From Saccharicrinis carchari (GTDB lineage Bacteria; Bacteroidota; Bacteroidia; Bacteroidales; Marinilabiliaceae): 64,000 bases of DNA. Every line of letters starts with the position of its first letter. Position 1 is the stretch's first letter. The position numbers were made by a program, and so were the translations under genes. The stretch lies in assembly GCF_900182605.1 (NCBI RefSeq), contig NZ_FXTB01000002.1:434001-498000 (forward strand), written 5' to 3'. Under the pieces are notes generated by a model. That model ran no database searches. It saw nothing but the letters and a program-made list of their open reading frames with translations, and was not told where the DNA came from. Of this stretch, positions 48,370 to 58,327 are shown piece after piece.

Positions 48370-49274
48370 TGGGGGATGTATATCATGTGCCGGTTTTATT
48401 AAACGATTGTATTGAAGGCCTTAAACTGAAGCCCGATGGTACTTATGTGGATCTTACTTTCGGTGGTGGCGGACATACCAGGGAGATATTGAACAAACTG
48501 ATAAACGGAAGGTTAATCGTTTTTGATCAGGATGAAGATGCCTACCGGAACCGTCCCGAAGATGAGCGTTTGATTTTTGTACGTCATAATTTTCGTTACC
48601 TGAAAAATTTTCTTCGCTATATCGGTATCGAAAAGGTGGATGGCATATTAGCCGATCTGGGTGTTTCTTCGCACCATTTTGATACACCTGAACGGGGCTT
48701 TTCATTTAGGTTTGAAGGGGATTTAGACATGCGTATGAATAAACAGGCAAGCATTACAGCCGCAGATGTGCTTAATACGTATGATGAGGATAGCTTATTT
48801 AAGGTATTTAAAAATTATGGCGAAATCAAAAAATCGGGCAAGTTGGTCAGAGCAATTATCGCTCAAAGAACCACCCGTCCGTTTAAAATGATATCCGATT
48901 TGCTGCAGGTAGCCGAACCATGCGTTCCGGGGCGCGAGAAAAATAAGTTTCTGGCTAAAGTATTTCAAGCACTACGTATCGAGGTGAACCGTGAAATGGA
49001 AGCGCTAAAAGATATGTTGATGCAAACAAAGGACGTACTGGCACCGGGGGGCAGATTGGTGGTTATATCCTACCACTCGCTGGAAGATAGATTGGTAAAA
49101 AACTTTATGAAAACCGGCGACTGCGAACAAACACAGCCCGAGCAGGATTTTTACGGCAAACCTTTGGTGCCATTTATAGCCATAAGTCGTAAACCTATTG
49201 TGGCAGGTGAACAAGAGTTGCAAAGTAACACAAGGTCGCGAAGTGCAAAATTGCGTATCTGCGAAAAATTGTAA
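48369..49274 (+). CDS. rsmH: 16S rRNA (cytosine-1402-N4) methyltransferase RsmH
   Basis: SAM-dependent methyltransferase of 301 residues acting on C1402 in the decoding centre. Visible: YHVPVLLNDCIEGL at the N-terminus, SAM-binding DLTFGGGGHTREIL, ADLGVSSHHFDTPERGFSFR, ALRIEVNREMEAL and VVISYHSLEDR. Length is normal. It is the second gene of the dcw operon, as in most bacteria. Confidence 0.96.
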   Translation: MGDVYHVPVLLNDCIEGLKLKPDGTYVDLTFGGGGHTREILNKLINGRLIVFDQDEDAYRNRPEDERLIFVRHNFRYLKNFLRYIGIEKVDGILADLGVSSHHFDTPERGFSFRFEGDLDMRMNKQASITAADVLNTYDEDSLFKVFKNYGEIKKSGKLVRAIIAQRTTRPFKMISDLLQVAEPCVPGREKNKFLAKVFQALRIEVNREMEALKDMLMQTKDVLAPGGRLVVISYHSLEDRLVKNFMKTGDCEQTQPEQDFYGKPLVPFIAISRKPIVAGEQELQSNTRSRSAKLRICEKL

Positions 49275-49276
49275 GC

Positions 49277-49654
49277 ATGGTGGCAAAAAAAAGAAGAGAT
49301 AAAGAGTTTGTGAGTTCAGGTGCAGGGGCATCAAAACGATTATCCTTCCGCGATTTTGTGTCCGGAAGGATATTTACCCGTGCCGAGGTGGTCAACCAAC
49401 TTCCATTTTTGCTGTTTTTAACACTCCTGGCATTTATTTATATCTCCAATCATTTTAAGATGGAAAAATTGCTCAAAGAGGCGGCAACCTTAAATAAAGA
49501 AATTCAGGAACTAAGGATTGAAGCAATAACCACTTCGTCCGATTTGATGTATTTTAGCAAGCAGTCGGTTATATTAAACAAGGTGAAGGAGGCCGGGGTA
49601 GAGCTTGAAGAGCTTACCGAGCCACCACGAAGGATAGTATTGAAAAAACAGTGA
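49277..49654 (+). CDS. ftsL: FtsL-like division protein
   Basis: Bitopic membrane protein of 125 residues. A basic N-terminus (about 45 residues) is followed by a single membrane helix (LPFLLFLTLLAFIYIS) and a periplasmic coiled coil (HFKMEKLLKEAATLNKEIQELRIEA). It matches FtsL-like proteins of Bacteroidetes in size and position between rsmH and ftsI; sequence conservation in this family is low, so position carries much of the weight. It is expected to bridge FtsQ and the FtsW/FtsI synthase. Confidence 0.85.
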   Translation: MVAKKRRDKEFVSSGAGASKRLSFRDFVSGRIFTRAEVVNQLPFLLFLTLLAFIYISNHFKMEKLLKEAATLNKEIQELRIEAITTSSDLMYFSKQSVILNKVKEAGVELEELTEPPRRIVLKKQ

Positions 49655-49661
49655 TAGTTCA

Positions 49662-51770
49662 ATGACAATAAAAAGAGACATAACGTGGAGGGTAGGGGTT
49701 ATTTATTTAGCTTTAGTGATGTTGGCTGCTTATGTGATAGTTAAAGTGGTGTATCTGCAGGTGGCAGAAGGTAGCGAATGGCGTGCCATGGAAGCTAAAA
49801 TGACCAGTAAAGAACGCGAGATAGAGGCCAATAGAGGGAATATATTGGCTTGCGATGGACGCAAACTGGCTTGTTCGGTACCCAGCTATCGTTTATATAT
49901 GGATGTGGTGGCTGATGGCCTTACCGATGAAGTTTTTTACCAAAACATCGATAGCCTAAGCTATTGTTTGTCCGTATTCTTTAAGGATTTGTCGCCTAAA
50001 GGCTACAAGCGTCGCCTGGTAGAAGCCCGCCGGAAAAAAAGCAGATACTTTAGAATACATAACCGTAGAGTTTCTTATACCGAGTTAAAAAAAATTAAAC
50101 AGTTCCCACTCTTTCGTTTGGGCAAAAACAAGGGGGGGTTCATCCCCGAACAGCTCGACATGCGTAAAAAACCTTTTGGTATATTGGCTTCTCGAGTTAT
50201 TGGTAAATTGTACGAGGAAAAAGAAAAAGGGGGTATGATAGGCCTGGAGCGTGCTTTCAACCAGGAGCTTAAGGGCGAAAATGGCATCAACACCTTTACC
50301 CGAATATCTGGCAGGTGGGTTCCCGAAGAGGTGGTGTCGCCACAAAATGGAAACGACGTTATGACATCTATCGATATCGAAATTCAGGATGTGGCCGAAA
50401 ATTCCTTGAAACAACAACTCATAAAGCATAACGCACATCATGGAGTGGCTATATTGATGGAGGTTGAAACCGGTGCAATAAAAGCCATTGTAAATTTGCA
50501 CCGTAAAAGCGAGGGTTTTTATATAGAAGATTATTTTAATTATGCCATCGGCGAGGCAACCGAGCCGGGTTCTACCTTTAAACTGGCCAGTATGATGGCG
50601 GTATTGGAAGATGGATTGATTAACCTCGACGATACTATTGATACCGGAAATGGCGTTATTAAGTTTTACGATCGCACCATGCGCGACAGTCATTATGGCG
50701 GTTTTGGAAAAATAACTTATAGGGAGGTTTTTGAAAAATCATCCAATGTGGGTATCTCAAAAATGATAGTGGATAACTATAAATCCAGACCTAAGCGCTT
50801 TATCGACCGTCTTTACGCCATGGGGCTGAATAAAAAGCATGGGCTCGAAATTAAAGGCGAAGATGAACCCTATATAAAATATCCGGGTTCCGATTCATGG
50901 TCGGGTGTTTCACTACCTTGGATATCTATTGGTTACGAATCGGAACTAACGCCCTTGCAAACACTTGCATTCTATAATGCGGTAGCCAACAACGGCAAAA
51001 TGATGAAACCTTATTTTGTAACCGGTGTTTACAGGCATGGCGAATTGGTAAAAGAATACCAACCCAAGGTGCTCAATCCTTCTATAAGTTCCCTGTCAAC
51101 TATCGAAAAAGTACACGATTTACTGGTTGGCGTGGTGGAGCGGGGAACGGCCACCAACCTAAAAAACAACAATTATAAAATAGCCGGTAAAACCGGTACT
51201 GCACAGATTGCTAAAGGTAGAGACGGGTATAAAAATGGAGGGGTGGAATACCAGGCTTCCTTTGCCGGTTATTTCCCTGCCGACAGACCCAAGTATTCGT
51301 GCATTGTTGTCGTAAACGGACCTTCCAATAATGTATACTACGGAAATGTAGTGGCGGGCAGTGTGTTTAAGCAAATAGCCGATAGGGTGTACGCAACAGG
51401 ATTCGACATGGTGCAAGAATATGCCCGCCGTGAGCCTGGTGAAGGGGTTTTACCCTATTCAAAAGGAGGTAAAAAAAGTGATTTGCTAACCGTGTTTGAT
51501 AAACTAAGGGTAACAGTAGATGGAAGCGAGGTGGAGTCGGAGTGGATATCTACCTTGGCCCAGGAGCATAAAGTAAGTTTCAGCCAGAAGACCTTCAAAA
51601 ACGGCCTTGTGCCTAACGTGGCAGGGATGGGGGCAAAGGATGCCGTAACTTTACTTGAAAATGCAGGTTTAAATGTAATCGTGTCCGGAAGAGGACGCGT
51701 AATAGAGCAGTCGATTTCGCCGGGTAGCCGACTGAAACGTGGAGTAAGGATATTTATAAAGTTAGGATAG
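49662..51770 (+). CDS. ftsI: Penicillin-binding protein FtsI with PASTA domain
   Basis: Septal peptidoglycan transpeptidase of 702 residues. N-terminal membrane anchor (residues about 10-30), a PBP dimerisation domain, then the transpeptidase domain with active-site S304-x-x-K307 (GSTFKLA), SxN S360-S361-N362 and K510-T-G. A C-terminal PASTA domain (residues about 640-702, LVPNVAGMGAKDAVTLLENAGL) is typical of Bacteroidetes FtsI but absent in E. coli. It lies 7 nt after ftsL and 2 nt before murE. Confidence 0.95.
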   Translation: MTIKRDITWRVGVIYLALVMLAAYVIVKVVYLQVAEGSEWRAMEAKMTSKEREIEANRGNILACDGRKLACSVPSYRLYMDVVADGLTDEVFYQNIDSLSYCLSVFFKDLSPKGYKRRLVEARRKKSRYFRIHNRRVSYTELKKIKQFPLFRLGKNKGGFIPEQLDMRKKPFGILASRVIGKLYEEKEKGGMIGLERAFNQELKGENGINTFTRISGRWVPEEVVSPQNGNDVMTSIDIEIQDVAENSLKQQLIKHNAHHGVAILMEVETGAIKAIVNLHRKSEGFYIEDYFNYAIGEATEPGSTFKLASMMAVLEDGLINLDDTIDTGNGVIKFYDRTMRDSHYGGFGKITYREVFEKSSNVGISKMIVDNYKSRPKRFIDRLYAMGLNKKHGLEIKGEDEPYIKYPGSDSWSGVSLPWISIGYESELTPLQTLAFYNAVANNGKMMKPYFVTGVYRHGELVKEYQPKVLNPSISSLSTIEKVHDLLVGVVERGTATNLKNNNYKIAGKTGTAQIAKGRDGYKNGGVEYQASFAGYFPADRPKYSCIVVVNGPSNNVYYGNVVAGSVFKQIADRVYATGFDMVQEYARREPGEGVLPYSKGGKKSDLLTVFDKLRVTVDGSEVESEWISTLAQEHKVSFSQKTFKNGLVPNVAGMGAKDAVTLLENAGLNVIVSGRGRVIEQSISPGSRLKRGVRIFIKLG

Positions 51771-51772
51771 GT

Positions 51773-53242
51773 ATGAATAGGATGGTGCAATTAAAAGAAT
51801 GGACCAAAGTAAACCAGTTGGTGGGCAAAACGGAAGTAAGTTTTTCTGAAATATCTTTCGATTCGCGAACAGTATCCGGGAAATCGCTTTTTGTGGCTGT
51901 GCGGGGCGTGCATGTTGATGGACATACCTTTATTGCAAAAGCCATTGCCGCGGGATGTGTAGCCATTGTTTGCGAAGTATTGCCCGAGCAGGGCTACCGG
52001 AATGTTACTTTTTTTGTGGTGAACGACTCCGCACTGGCGCTGGCTCAAATAGCATCCGGGTTTTATGGAAAGCCTTCGGAGCAGCTGCGTTTGGTTGGCG
52101 TAACGGGTACCAATGGCAAAACCACAATAGCTACTATGTTGTATCAGCTCTACAGCTCTATGGGCTTTGAAACCGGGCTTTTTAGTACGGTGGCCAATTA
52201 TATAGGCCCCAAAAAAATTGCTGCCACACATACCACACCGGATCCTATTGCCTTAAATAAAATAATGCGCCAAATGGTGGATGCGGGTTGTGAATATTGT
52301 TTTATGGAGGTGAGCTCGCATGCCATCGATCAAAAGCGTGTGGCTGGATTAACATTTGCGGGAGGTATCTTCACCAACCTAACACACGACCATCTGGATT
52401 ATCATAAAACCTTTGACGCCTATTTAAAAGCAAAAAAAGGATTTTTTGATCACTTGCAGAAAAAATCTTTTGCGCTTATAAATATCGATGATAAAAACGG
52501 AATGGTAATGGTGCAAAATTGCAAGGCACAAATTAAAACGTACTCCATCCGTACCATGGCCGATTATAAAGCCAAAATTGTAGAAAGCATGTTCGAGGGC
52601 ATGCAGCTGCTTATTAACGATAACGAAGTGTGGACACCGTTTATTGGTAAATTCAATGCTCAAAACTTGCTTGCCGTGTATGGCACCGCTGTGTTGTTGG
52701 GTCAGCCACAGCACGAGGTTTTGTTGGGTTTAAGTTGTCTCACATCTGTGGATGGAAGATTCCAGACTCTACGCTCGCAAACGGGCGTTACGGCCGTGGT
52801 TGATTATGCCCACACACCCGACGCCTTGCAAAATGTAATAGAAACCATAAATCAAATTCGCCAACCAGGACAGGATTTGCTTACCGTGGTAGGAGCTGGT
52901 GGCGACCGCGACAAAACAAAACGGCCGGAAATGGCGCGGGTGGCTGTAATGGGAAGTAGCCGCGTGATATTGACCTCGGACAATCCGCGTTCGGAAGATC
53001 CGCAGACTATTGTGGATGAAATGATGGAGGGTGTGGAATTTAAAAACCGCATTAAAGTGGTGTGCATCATTAACCGTAAAGAGGCTATTAAAACAGCTTG
53101 TATGCTTGCTAAGCGTGGCGATATTATATTGGTTGCCGGCAAAGGGCACGAAGATTATCAGGAGATAAATGGTGTAAAGCATCATTTTGATGACAGAGAA
53201 ATAATTAAAGAAATTTTTGAAATGACGCAGGAACGATTTTGA
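51773..53242 (+). CDS. murE: UDP-MurNAc-L-Ala-D-Glu:meso-DAP ligase MurE
   Basis: Adds the third stem-peptide residue, 489 residues. ATP loop GTNGKTTIATML; the amino-acid specificity motif is DNPR (in TSDNPRSEDP), which indicates meso-diaminopimelate rather than lysine, as expected for a Gram-negative wall. An in-frame ATG at 51782 is a possible alternative start. It follows ftsI directly. Confidence 0.97.
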   Translation: MNRMVQLKEWTKVNQLVGKTEVSFSEISFDSRTVSGKSLFVAVRGVHVDGHTFIAKAIAAGCVAIVCEVLPEQGYRNVTFFVVNDSALALAQIASGFYGKPSEQLRLVGVTGTNGKTTIATMLYQLYSSMGFETGLFSTVANYIGPKKIAATHTTPDPIALNKIMRQMVDAGCEYCFMEVSSHAIDQKRVAGLTFAGGIFTNLTHDHLDYHKTFDAYLKAKKGFFDHLQKKSFALINIDDKNGMVMVQNCKAQIKTYSIRTMADYKAKIVESMFEGMQLLINDNEVWTPFIGKFNAQNLLAVYGTAVLLGQPQHEVLLGLSCLTSVDGRFQTLRSQTGVTAVVDYAHTPDALQNVIETINQIRQPGQDLLTVVGAGGDRDKTKRPEMARVAVMGSSRVILTSDNPRSEDPQTIVDEMMEGVEFKNRIKVVCIINRKEAIKTACMLAKRGDIILVAGKGHEDYQEINGVKHHFDDREIIKEIFEMTQERF

Positions 53243-53314
53243 GAAGCCTTTTAGTATGCTGAGGCTGAAAACTAAAGTCGATTACCTATTGACAATTATC
53301 TAAAATATAAACTA

Positions 53315-54547
53315 ATGTTATACTATCTTTTCGAATACCTGGCACAGATGGATATCCCCGGAGCAGGGGTGTTTCAGTACATTTCGTTCCGGTCGGGCAT
53401 GGCCATTATCTTGTCGCTTTTGATAGGTACCATTTATGGTAAAAAAGTAATTAGCCTGCTTCAGAAAAAGCAGATAGGCGAGGTGGTACGTAACCTCGAT
53501 TTGGAAGGTCAGTATGCTAAAAAAGGTACCCCAACAATGGGGGGCCTTATTATTATCGCCTCTATTTTAATACCCACCTTGCTGTTTGCAAAGCTATCTA
53601 ACATATACATCATTTTAATGTTAGTATCTACTGTGTGGCTTGGTATTATTGGTTTTCTGGATGATTACATCAAGGTTTTTAAAAAAAATAAGGAAGGGCT
53701 GGCTGGTCGTTTTAAGATAATCGGCCAAATAGGTTTGGGTTTAATTGTGGGTGTTACCATGCTAATGAGCGATTCAGTGGTAGCACGCGAAAAAGTGCCC
53801 GGCGAAACGATAGTGATAAGCAATAGCCAGGGCAAACAAATAGAGCGTCCGGCTACGGTGGATGTTAAAACAACACAAACCACCGTTCCTTTTATGAAAA
53901 ATAACCGTTTCGATTATGCCTGGTTTGTAAGCTTCATGGGACCCAATGCAGCCCAATGGGCTTGGGTAGTATTTGTACTGGCAGTAATATTTATCATCAC
54001 CGCTGTATCTAACGGTGCCAACATGACCGATGGCCTCGATGGACTGGCCACGGGAACGTCTGCCATTATTGGTACTACCCTGGGTATTTTAGCCTATGTT
54101 TCCAGTAACACTGTGTTTGCCGAATACCTCAACATCATGTATATCCCCCAGTCGGAAGAGCTGGTTATTTTTATGAGTGCTTTTATTGGTGCAACCATCG
54201 GCTTTCTATGGTATAATTCCTTTCCGGCGCAGGTTTTTATGGGAGATACGGGTAGTTTAACTTTGGGCGGAATTATTGCGGTTTTTGCCATTCTCATTAA
54301 AACAGAATTACTCATACCCATATTGTGCGGGATTTTTTTGGTGGAGAACATATCTGTTATGATGCAGGTGTCGTGGTTTAAATATACTAAACGTAAATAT
54401 GGAGTAGGACGGAGGATTTTTAAAATGGCGCCCTTGCATCACCATTATCAAAAAAAAGGATATACCGAATCAAAAATAGTTACCCGATTTTGGATTGTGG
54501 GAATAATTTTGGCGGTACTGACCATTGTTACGCTTAAAATTAGATAA
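53315..54547 (+). CDS. mraY: Phospho-MurNAc-pentapeptide transferase MraY
   Basis: Polytopic membrane enzyme of 410 residues that forms lipid I from undecaprenyl phosphate. Catalytic Asp cluster [25 protein letters not shown] and the histidine loop [11 protein letters not shown] are present. It is longer than the 360-residue E. coli protein because of a hydrophilic insert (residues about 150-205) usual in Bacteroidetes. A 72-nt gap separates it from murE. Confidence 0.97.
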   Translation: MLYYLFEYLAQMDIPGAGVFQYISFRSGMAIILSLLIGTIYGKKVISLLQKKQIGEVVRNLDLEGQYAKKGTPTMGGLIIIASILIPTLLFAKLSNIYIILMLVSTVWLGIIGFLDDYIKVFKKNKEGLAGRFKIIGQIGLGLIVGVTMLMSDSVVAREKVPGETIVISNSQGKQIERPATVDVKTTQTTVPFMKNNRFDYAWFVSFMGPNAAQWAWVVFVLAVIFIITAVSNGANMTDGLDGLATGTSAIIGTTLGILAYVSSNTVFAEYLNIMYIPQSEELVIFMSAFIGATIGFLWYNSFPAQVFMGDTGSLTLGGIIAVFAILIKTELLIPILCGIFLVENISVMMQVSWFKYTKRKYGVGRRIFKMAPLHHHYQKKGYTESKIVTRFWIVGIILAVLTIVTLKIR

Positions 54548-54617
54548 AGCAAAACAAAAGAGTATAGCGTAAAGCACAGATGTTTTTTGTTTTGAAATTG
54601 TATAACAGTAAATGTAA

Positions 54618-55958
54618 ATGAGCAAACGGATAGTCATATTAGGAGCAGGAGAAAGTGGCGTTGGTGCGGCATTGTTGGCGCAAAAACAGGGCTTTGAGGT
54701 GTTTGTGTCCGATAAATCCGTAATCAAAGATATTTTTAAGAAAGAGCTGATTGAGAATGGTCTGGCCTTCGAGGAAGGTGGGCATACCGATTTAAAAATT
54801 ATGAATGCGCAAATAGTGGTAAAAAGTCCGGGAATACCCGATAGTGCTCCCCTTGTTATGGCACTGCGCAAAAAGGGTATCCCGCTTGTATCCGAAATAG
54901 AGTTTGCTGCAAAATTTACGGATGCTCGTTTTGTTTGTATCACCGGTAGCAATGGCAAAACCACTACGGCCATGTTGATATACCATGTATTGAGCGGGGC
55001 AGGTTTAAATGTGGGACTGGCCGGCAATATTGGTACGAGTCTGGCGCGCCAAATATTCAACAATCCAACCAAAGATTGTTATGTGCTTGAGCTGAGTAGT
55101 TTTCAGTTAGACGGTATGTACAATTTTAAAGCGGATATAGCCGTGCTAATGAATATTACACCCGATCATCTGGATCGTTACGATTATAAAATGCAAAATT
55201 ACATCGACTCCAAGTTTCGGATTATTCAAAATCAAACCAAAGAGGATTGTTTTATATACTGTTTGGACGACGAAAATATTGTCAAGGGATTGAAAGAAAG
55301 GAAAATACAAGCGCATCAGCTGCCTTTTGCATATGGACAGGAGTTGGAGTCAGGGGCCTTTATTAAGGATGATAAAATAGTGTTTAATCTAAAGGGAGAT
55401 ACTATGAGTGTATTTATGGAACAATTGGCCATACAAGGCCGGCACAATCATTATAATACGATGGCGGCAGGCATAGTGGCACGTCTGTTTCAAATCCGTA
55501 AACCGCTTATTCGCGAATGCCTGTTGAGTTTCAAAGGGGTGGAGCACCGGCTGGAAAAGGTGTTGAAAGTTAGGGGGGTGACTTTTATAAATGATTCCAA
55601 AGCCACCAATATTAATTCTACCTGGTACGCATTGGAGAGCATCAATTCAAATATTATTTGGATAGCAGGCGGTGTAGACAAAGGAAACGATTATGCTGAA
55701 TTAAAGGAAATGGCCGGTAAAAAGGTGAAAGCCCTGGTTTGCCTTGGTACCGACAATGCAAAGTTATTAGAAAGTTTTAAGGGTACCGTGCCTACCGTTG
55801 TGGAAGCTACAAGTATGGCCGAAGCAGTTAGCAAAGCATATCGCCTGGGCGATAAGGGCGATATCGTATTGCTGTCGCCTGCCTGTGCCAGCTTTGATTT
55901 GTTCGATAATTATGAGCATCGCGGAAGGCTTTTTAAAGAGTGCGTGCGGAATTTGTAG
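54618..55958 (+). CDS. murD: UDP-MurNAc-L-alanine:D-glutamate ligase MurD
   Basis: Adds D-Glu to UDP-MurNAc-L-Ala; 446 residues. N-terminal nucleotide-binding ILGAGESGVGAALLAQ, ATP loop ITGSNGKTTTAML, ITPDHLDRYDY and ATNINSTWYAL are visible. Start ATG 54618, 70 nt after mraY. Confidence 0.96.
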   Translation: MSKRIVILGAGESGVGAALLAQKQGFEVFVSDKSVIKDIFKKELIENGLAFEEGGHTDLKIMNAQIVVKSPGIPDSAPLVMALRKKGIPLVSEIEFAAKFTDARFVCITGSNGKTTTAMLIYHVLSGAGLNVGLAGNIGTSLARQIFNNPTKDCYVLELSSFQLDGMYNFKADIAVLMNITPDHLDRYDYKMQNYIDSKFRIIQNQTKEDCFIYCLDDENIVKGLKERKIQAHQLPFAYGQELESGAFIKDDKIVFNLKGDTMSVFMEQLAIQGRHNHYNTMAAGIVARLFQIRKPLIRECLLSFKGVEHRLEKVLKVRGVTFINDSKATNINSTWYALESINSNIIWIAGGVDKGNDYAELKEMAGKKVKALVCLGTDNAKLLESFKGTVPTVVEATSMAEAVSKAYRLGDKGDIVLLSPACASFDLFDNYEHRGRLFKECVRNL

Positions 55959-56010
55959 GGGATGGGCTTTATAAATAATAGATTAGCGTATTTTATTAGA
56001 AAAATTAAAG

Positions 56011-57192
56011 ATGGGAATAAGAGCAACCTTACAAAAATACTTTAAAGGCGACCCGATATTATGGGGGGTAATCGCTTTTTTGGCAGCTATATCTCTTTTG
56101 GCGGTGTATAGCGCAACAGGTTCGCTGGCTTACAGAATGCAGGGTGGGAATACCTATTATTATATGATGAAACACCTGGTATTTTTACTTTTGGGCATGT
56201 TGCTGATGCTGTGGATTCACCAATTGAATTATCGTATTTTTGCCAAATATGCTACCGTAGCCCTTTGGGTGTCAATAGGTTTGTTGGCCTTAACATTGAT
56301 TACAGGCATAAGTCTTAATCAGGCTTCGCGTTGGCTTACCTTACCCGGCATAGGTGTGTCCTTTCAGCCATCCGAACTGGCCAAAATAGCCCTGGTGATG
56401 TATATTGCCCGAACCCTTGCCCGTAATCAGGACGAGAAGGTGGGAGCCAAAGAGGCTTTTAAGCCCATTATGATTTATGTTACGCTGGTTTGTGCACTCA
56501 TATTTACCGAGGATTTTTCAACCGCATTCCTGATTGGCTTTACGGCTTTTTTATTAATGTTTATTGGACGAGTACCGGCCAAATACCTTCTGGGCACCAT
56601 TGGGGTGGTAGGATTGATGGCAGTTATTTTGTTTTTCGCATCGCCCCATTTGCCATTTTTGCACAGAGCGGCAACATGGAAAGCCCGTATCGAACGTTTT
56701 GTAGACGACGACGATCAGGTGTCGGAAGGCAGTTATCAGTCGCGCCAGGCACAAATGGCAGTAGCTACGGGTGGTTTTTTCGGAAAAGGACCGGGCAACA
56801 GCAAGCAGCGTAACTTTTTGCCTCATCCCTACAGCGATTTTATTTTTGCCATCATTGTTGAGGAGTGGGGGCTGTTGGGGGCTTTGCTGGTGGTGATGAG
56901 TTATATGGTTTTTTTGTTTAGAGCCGGTGTGCTGGTGCGGGGAAGTACCCGCACGTTCCCGGCATTTCTGGCCATCGGATTGTCGTACCTACTGGTTTTT
57001 CAGGGTTTTTTTAATATGGGGGTGGCCGTTGGTATATTCCCGGTAACAGGGCAACCTTTACCTTTGGTTAGTATGGGTGGAACATCCATTTTGTTTACCT
57101 GTATTGCCATGGGAGCCATACTGTCCGTAAGCAGAAATAATATGGAGGAGGCTGAGCGCTTAAAAAAGAAAGCCGCCGCCGCTAAGGGCTAG
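56011..57192 (+). CDS. ftsW: Lipid II polymerase FtsW
   Basis: SEDS-family glycosyltransferase of the divisome, 393 residues with about ten membrane helices. Characteristic segments: SRWLTLPGIGVSFQPSELAKIALVMYIA, GPGNSKQRNFLPHPYSDFIFAIIVEEWG, and PVTGQPLPLVSMGGTSIL. It works with FtsI. It lies between murD and murG as usual. Confidence 0.96.
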   Translation: MGIRATLQKYFKGDPILWGVIAFLAAISLLAVYSATGSLAYRMQGGNTYYYMMKHLVFLLLGMLLMLWIHQLNYRIFAKYATVALWVSIGLLALTLITGISLNQASRWLTLPGIGVSFQPSELAKIALVMYIARTLARNQDEKVGAKEAFKPIMIYVTLVCALIFTEDFSTAFLIGFTAFLLMFIGRVPAKYLLGTIGVVGLMAVILFFASPHLPFLHRAATWKARIERFVDDDDQVSEGSYQSRQAQMAVATGGFFGKGPGNSKQRNFLPHPYSDFIFAIIVEEWGLLGALLVVMSYMVFLFRAGVLVRGSTRTFPAFLAIGLSYLLVFQGFFNMGVAVGIFPVTGQPLPLVSMGGTSILFTCIAMGAILSVSRNNMEEAERLKKKAAAAKG

Positions 57193-57236
57193 TAGTTTTT
57201 TGTATGGATACTTTTATTTGATAATCTAAAAATAAC

Positions 57237-58322
57237 ATGAAAGTAATAATAAGCGGAGGAGGCACAGGCGGACATATTTTTCCAGCCATTTCTATTGCAA
57301 ACGCATTAAAACAAACCGATGCATCGGTACAGATACTGTTTGTTGGGGCAGAAGGTAAAATGGAAATGGAGAAAGTGCCGGGTGCCGGATATGAAATTGT
57401 GGGCTTGCCCGTAGCCGGTTTTCAACGTAAACTGTCGCTTAAAAACATTACTTTCTTTTTTAAGCTGGCAGCCAGTATGATAAAAGCCCGTAGCGTGGTA
57501 CGGCAGTTTAAGCCCGATGCTGTGGTGGGAGTGGGCGGATATGCCAGTGGGCCTGTTTTACGAGTGGCTACAAGCCTGAAAATACCAACTATCATTCAGG
57601 AACAGAATTCTTTTCCGGGCGTTACCAACCGTATTTTATCGAAAAAGGTGAATAAAATTTGTGTTGCCTATCCCGGGATGGAACGGTATTTCCCGGCTTC
57701 AAAAATAATTCTGACGGGAAACCCGATACGGCAAAACCTGTTGCAAAAAGTGAATAGGGAGGAGGCAGCCAACTATTTTGGTCTCGATCCTAATAAAAAA
57801 GTGGTGTTCGTTACAGGGGGAAGCCTTGGAGCCGGAACCATTAATCAAGGTGTTCTGGCCGGGTATCAAGTCCTGGTAAAAAGTGGAGTGCAATTGATTT
57901 GGCAAACAGGTAAGTATTATTTTCGCGAATTGAATAAAGTAGTAAGCGAAAATGAGAACGTAAAAATAATGGCTTTTGTAGATCGTATGGAGGCCGCCTT
58001 TTCGCTGGCCGATGTGGTAGTTTCCAGAGCCGGGGCTTCATCTATTTCCGAAATCGCTCTGCTGGGAAAAGCTTGTGTTTTTGTGCCTTCGCCCAATGTG
58101 GCCGAAGATCATCAAACTAAAAATGCCATGGCTCTGGTAAAGGAGGATGCGGCCGAAATGGTGGAGGATAAAAAGGTAGCCGAAGAATTGGTAAAAAAAA
58201 TACTGTCTTTGTTGAAGGACGAGGAGCGATTGATGCAACTGAAAAATAATGTTAAAAAATTTGCCATGCCCGATGCAGCCAAAGTTATTGTTGAGGAACT
58301 GTTCATGCTGGTAAATAAATAA
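57237..58322 (+). CDS. murG: UDP-GlcNAc transferase MurG
   Basis: Forms lipid II on the inner face of the membrane; 361 residues. GT28/GT-B signatures are the N-terminal GGGTGGHIFPA, GVGGYASGP, VTGGSLGAGTIN and SRAGASSISEI. Length is normal. murC follows after 5 nt. Confidence 0.97.
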   Translation: MKVIISGGGTGGHIFPAISIANALKQTDASVQILFVGAEGKMEMEKVPGAGYEIVGLPVAGFQRKLSLKNITFFFKLAASMIKARSVVRQFKPDAVVGVGGYASGPVLRVATSLKIPTIIQEQNSFPGVTNRILSKKVNKICVAYPGMERYFPASKIILTGNPIRQNLLQKVNREEAANYFGLDPNKKVVFVTGGSLGAGTINQGVLAGYQVLVKSGVQLIWQTGKYYFRELNKVVSENENVKIMAFVDRMEAAFSLADVVVSRAGASSISEIALLGKACVFVPSPNVAEDHQTKNAMALVKEDAAEMVEDKKVAEELVKKILSLLKDEERLMQLKNNVKKFAMPDAAKVIVEELFMLVNK

Positions 58323-58327
58323 CGCAT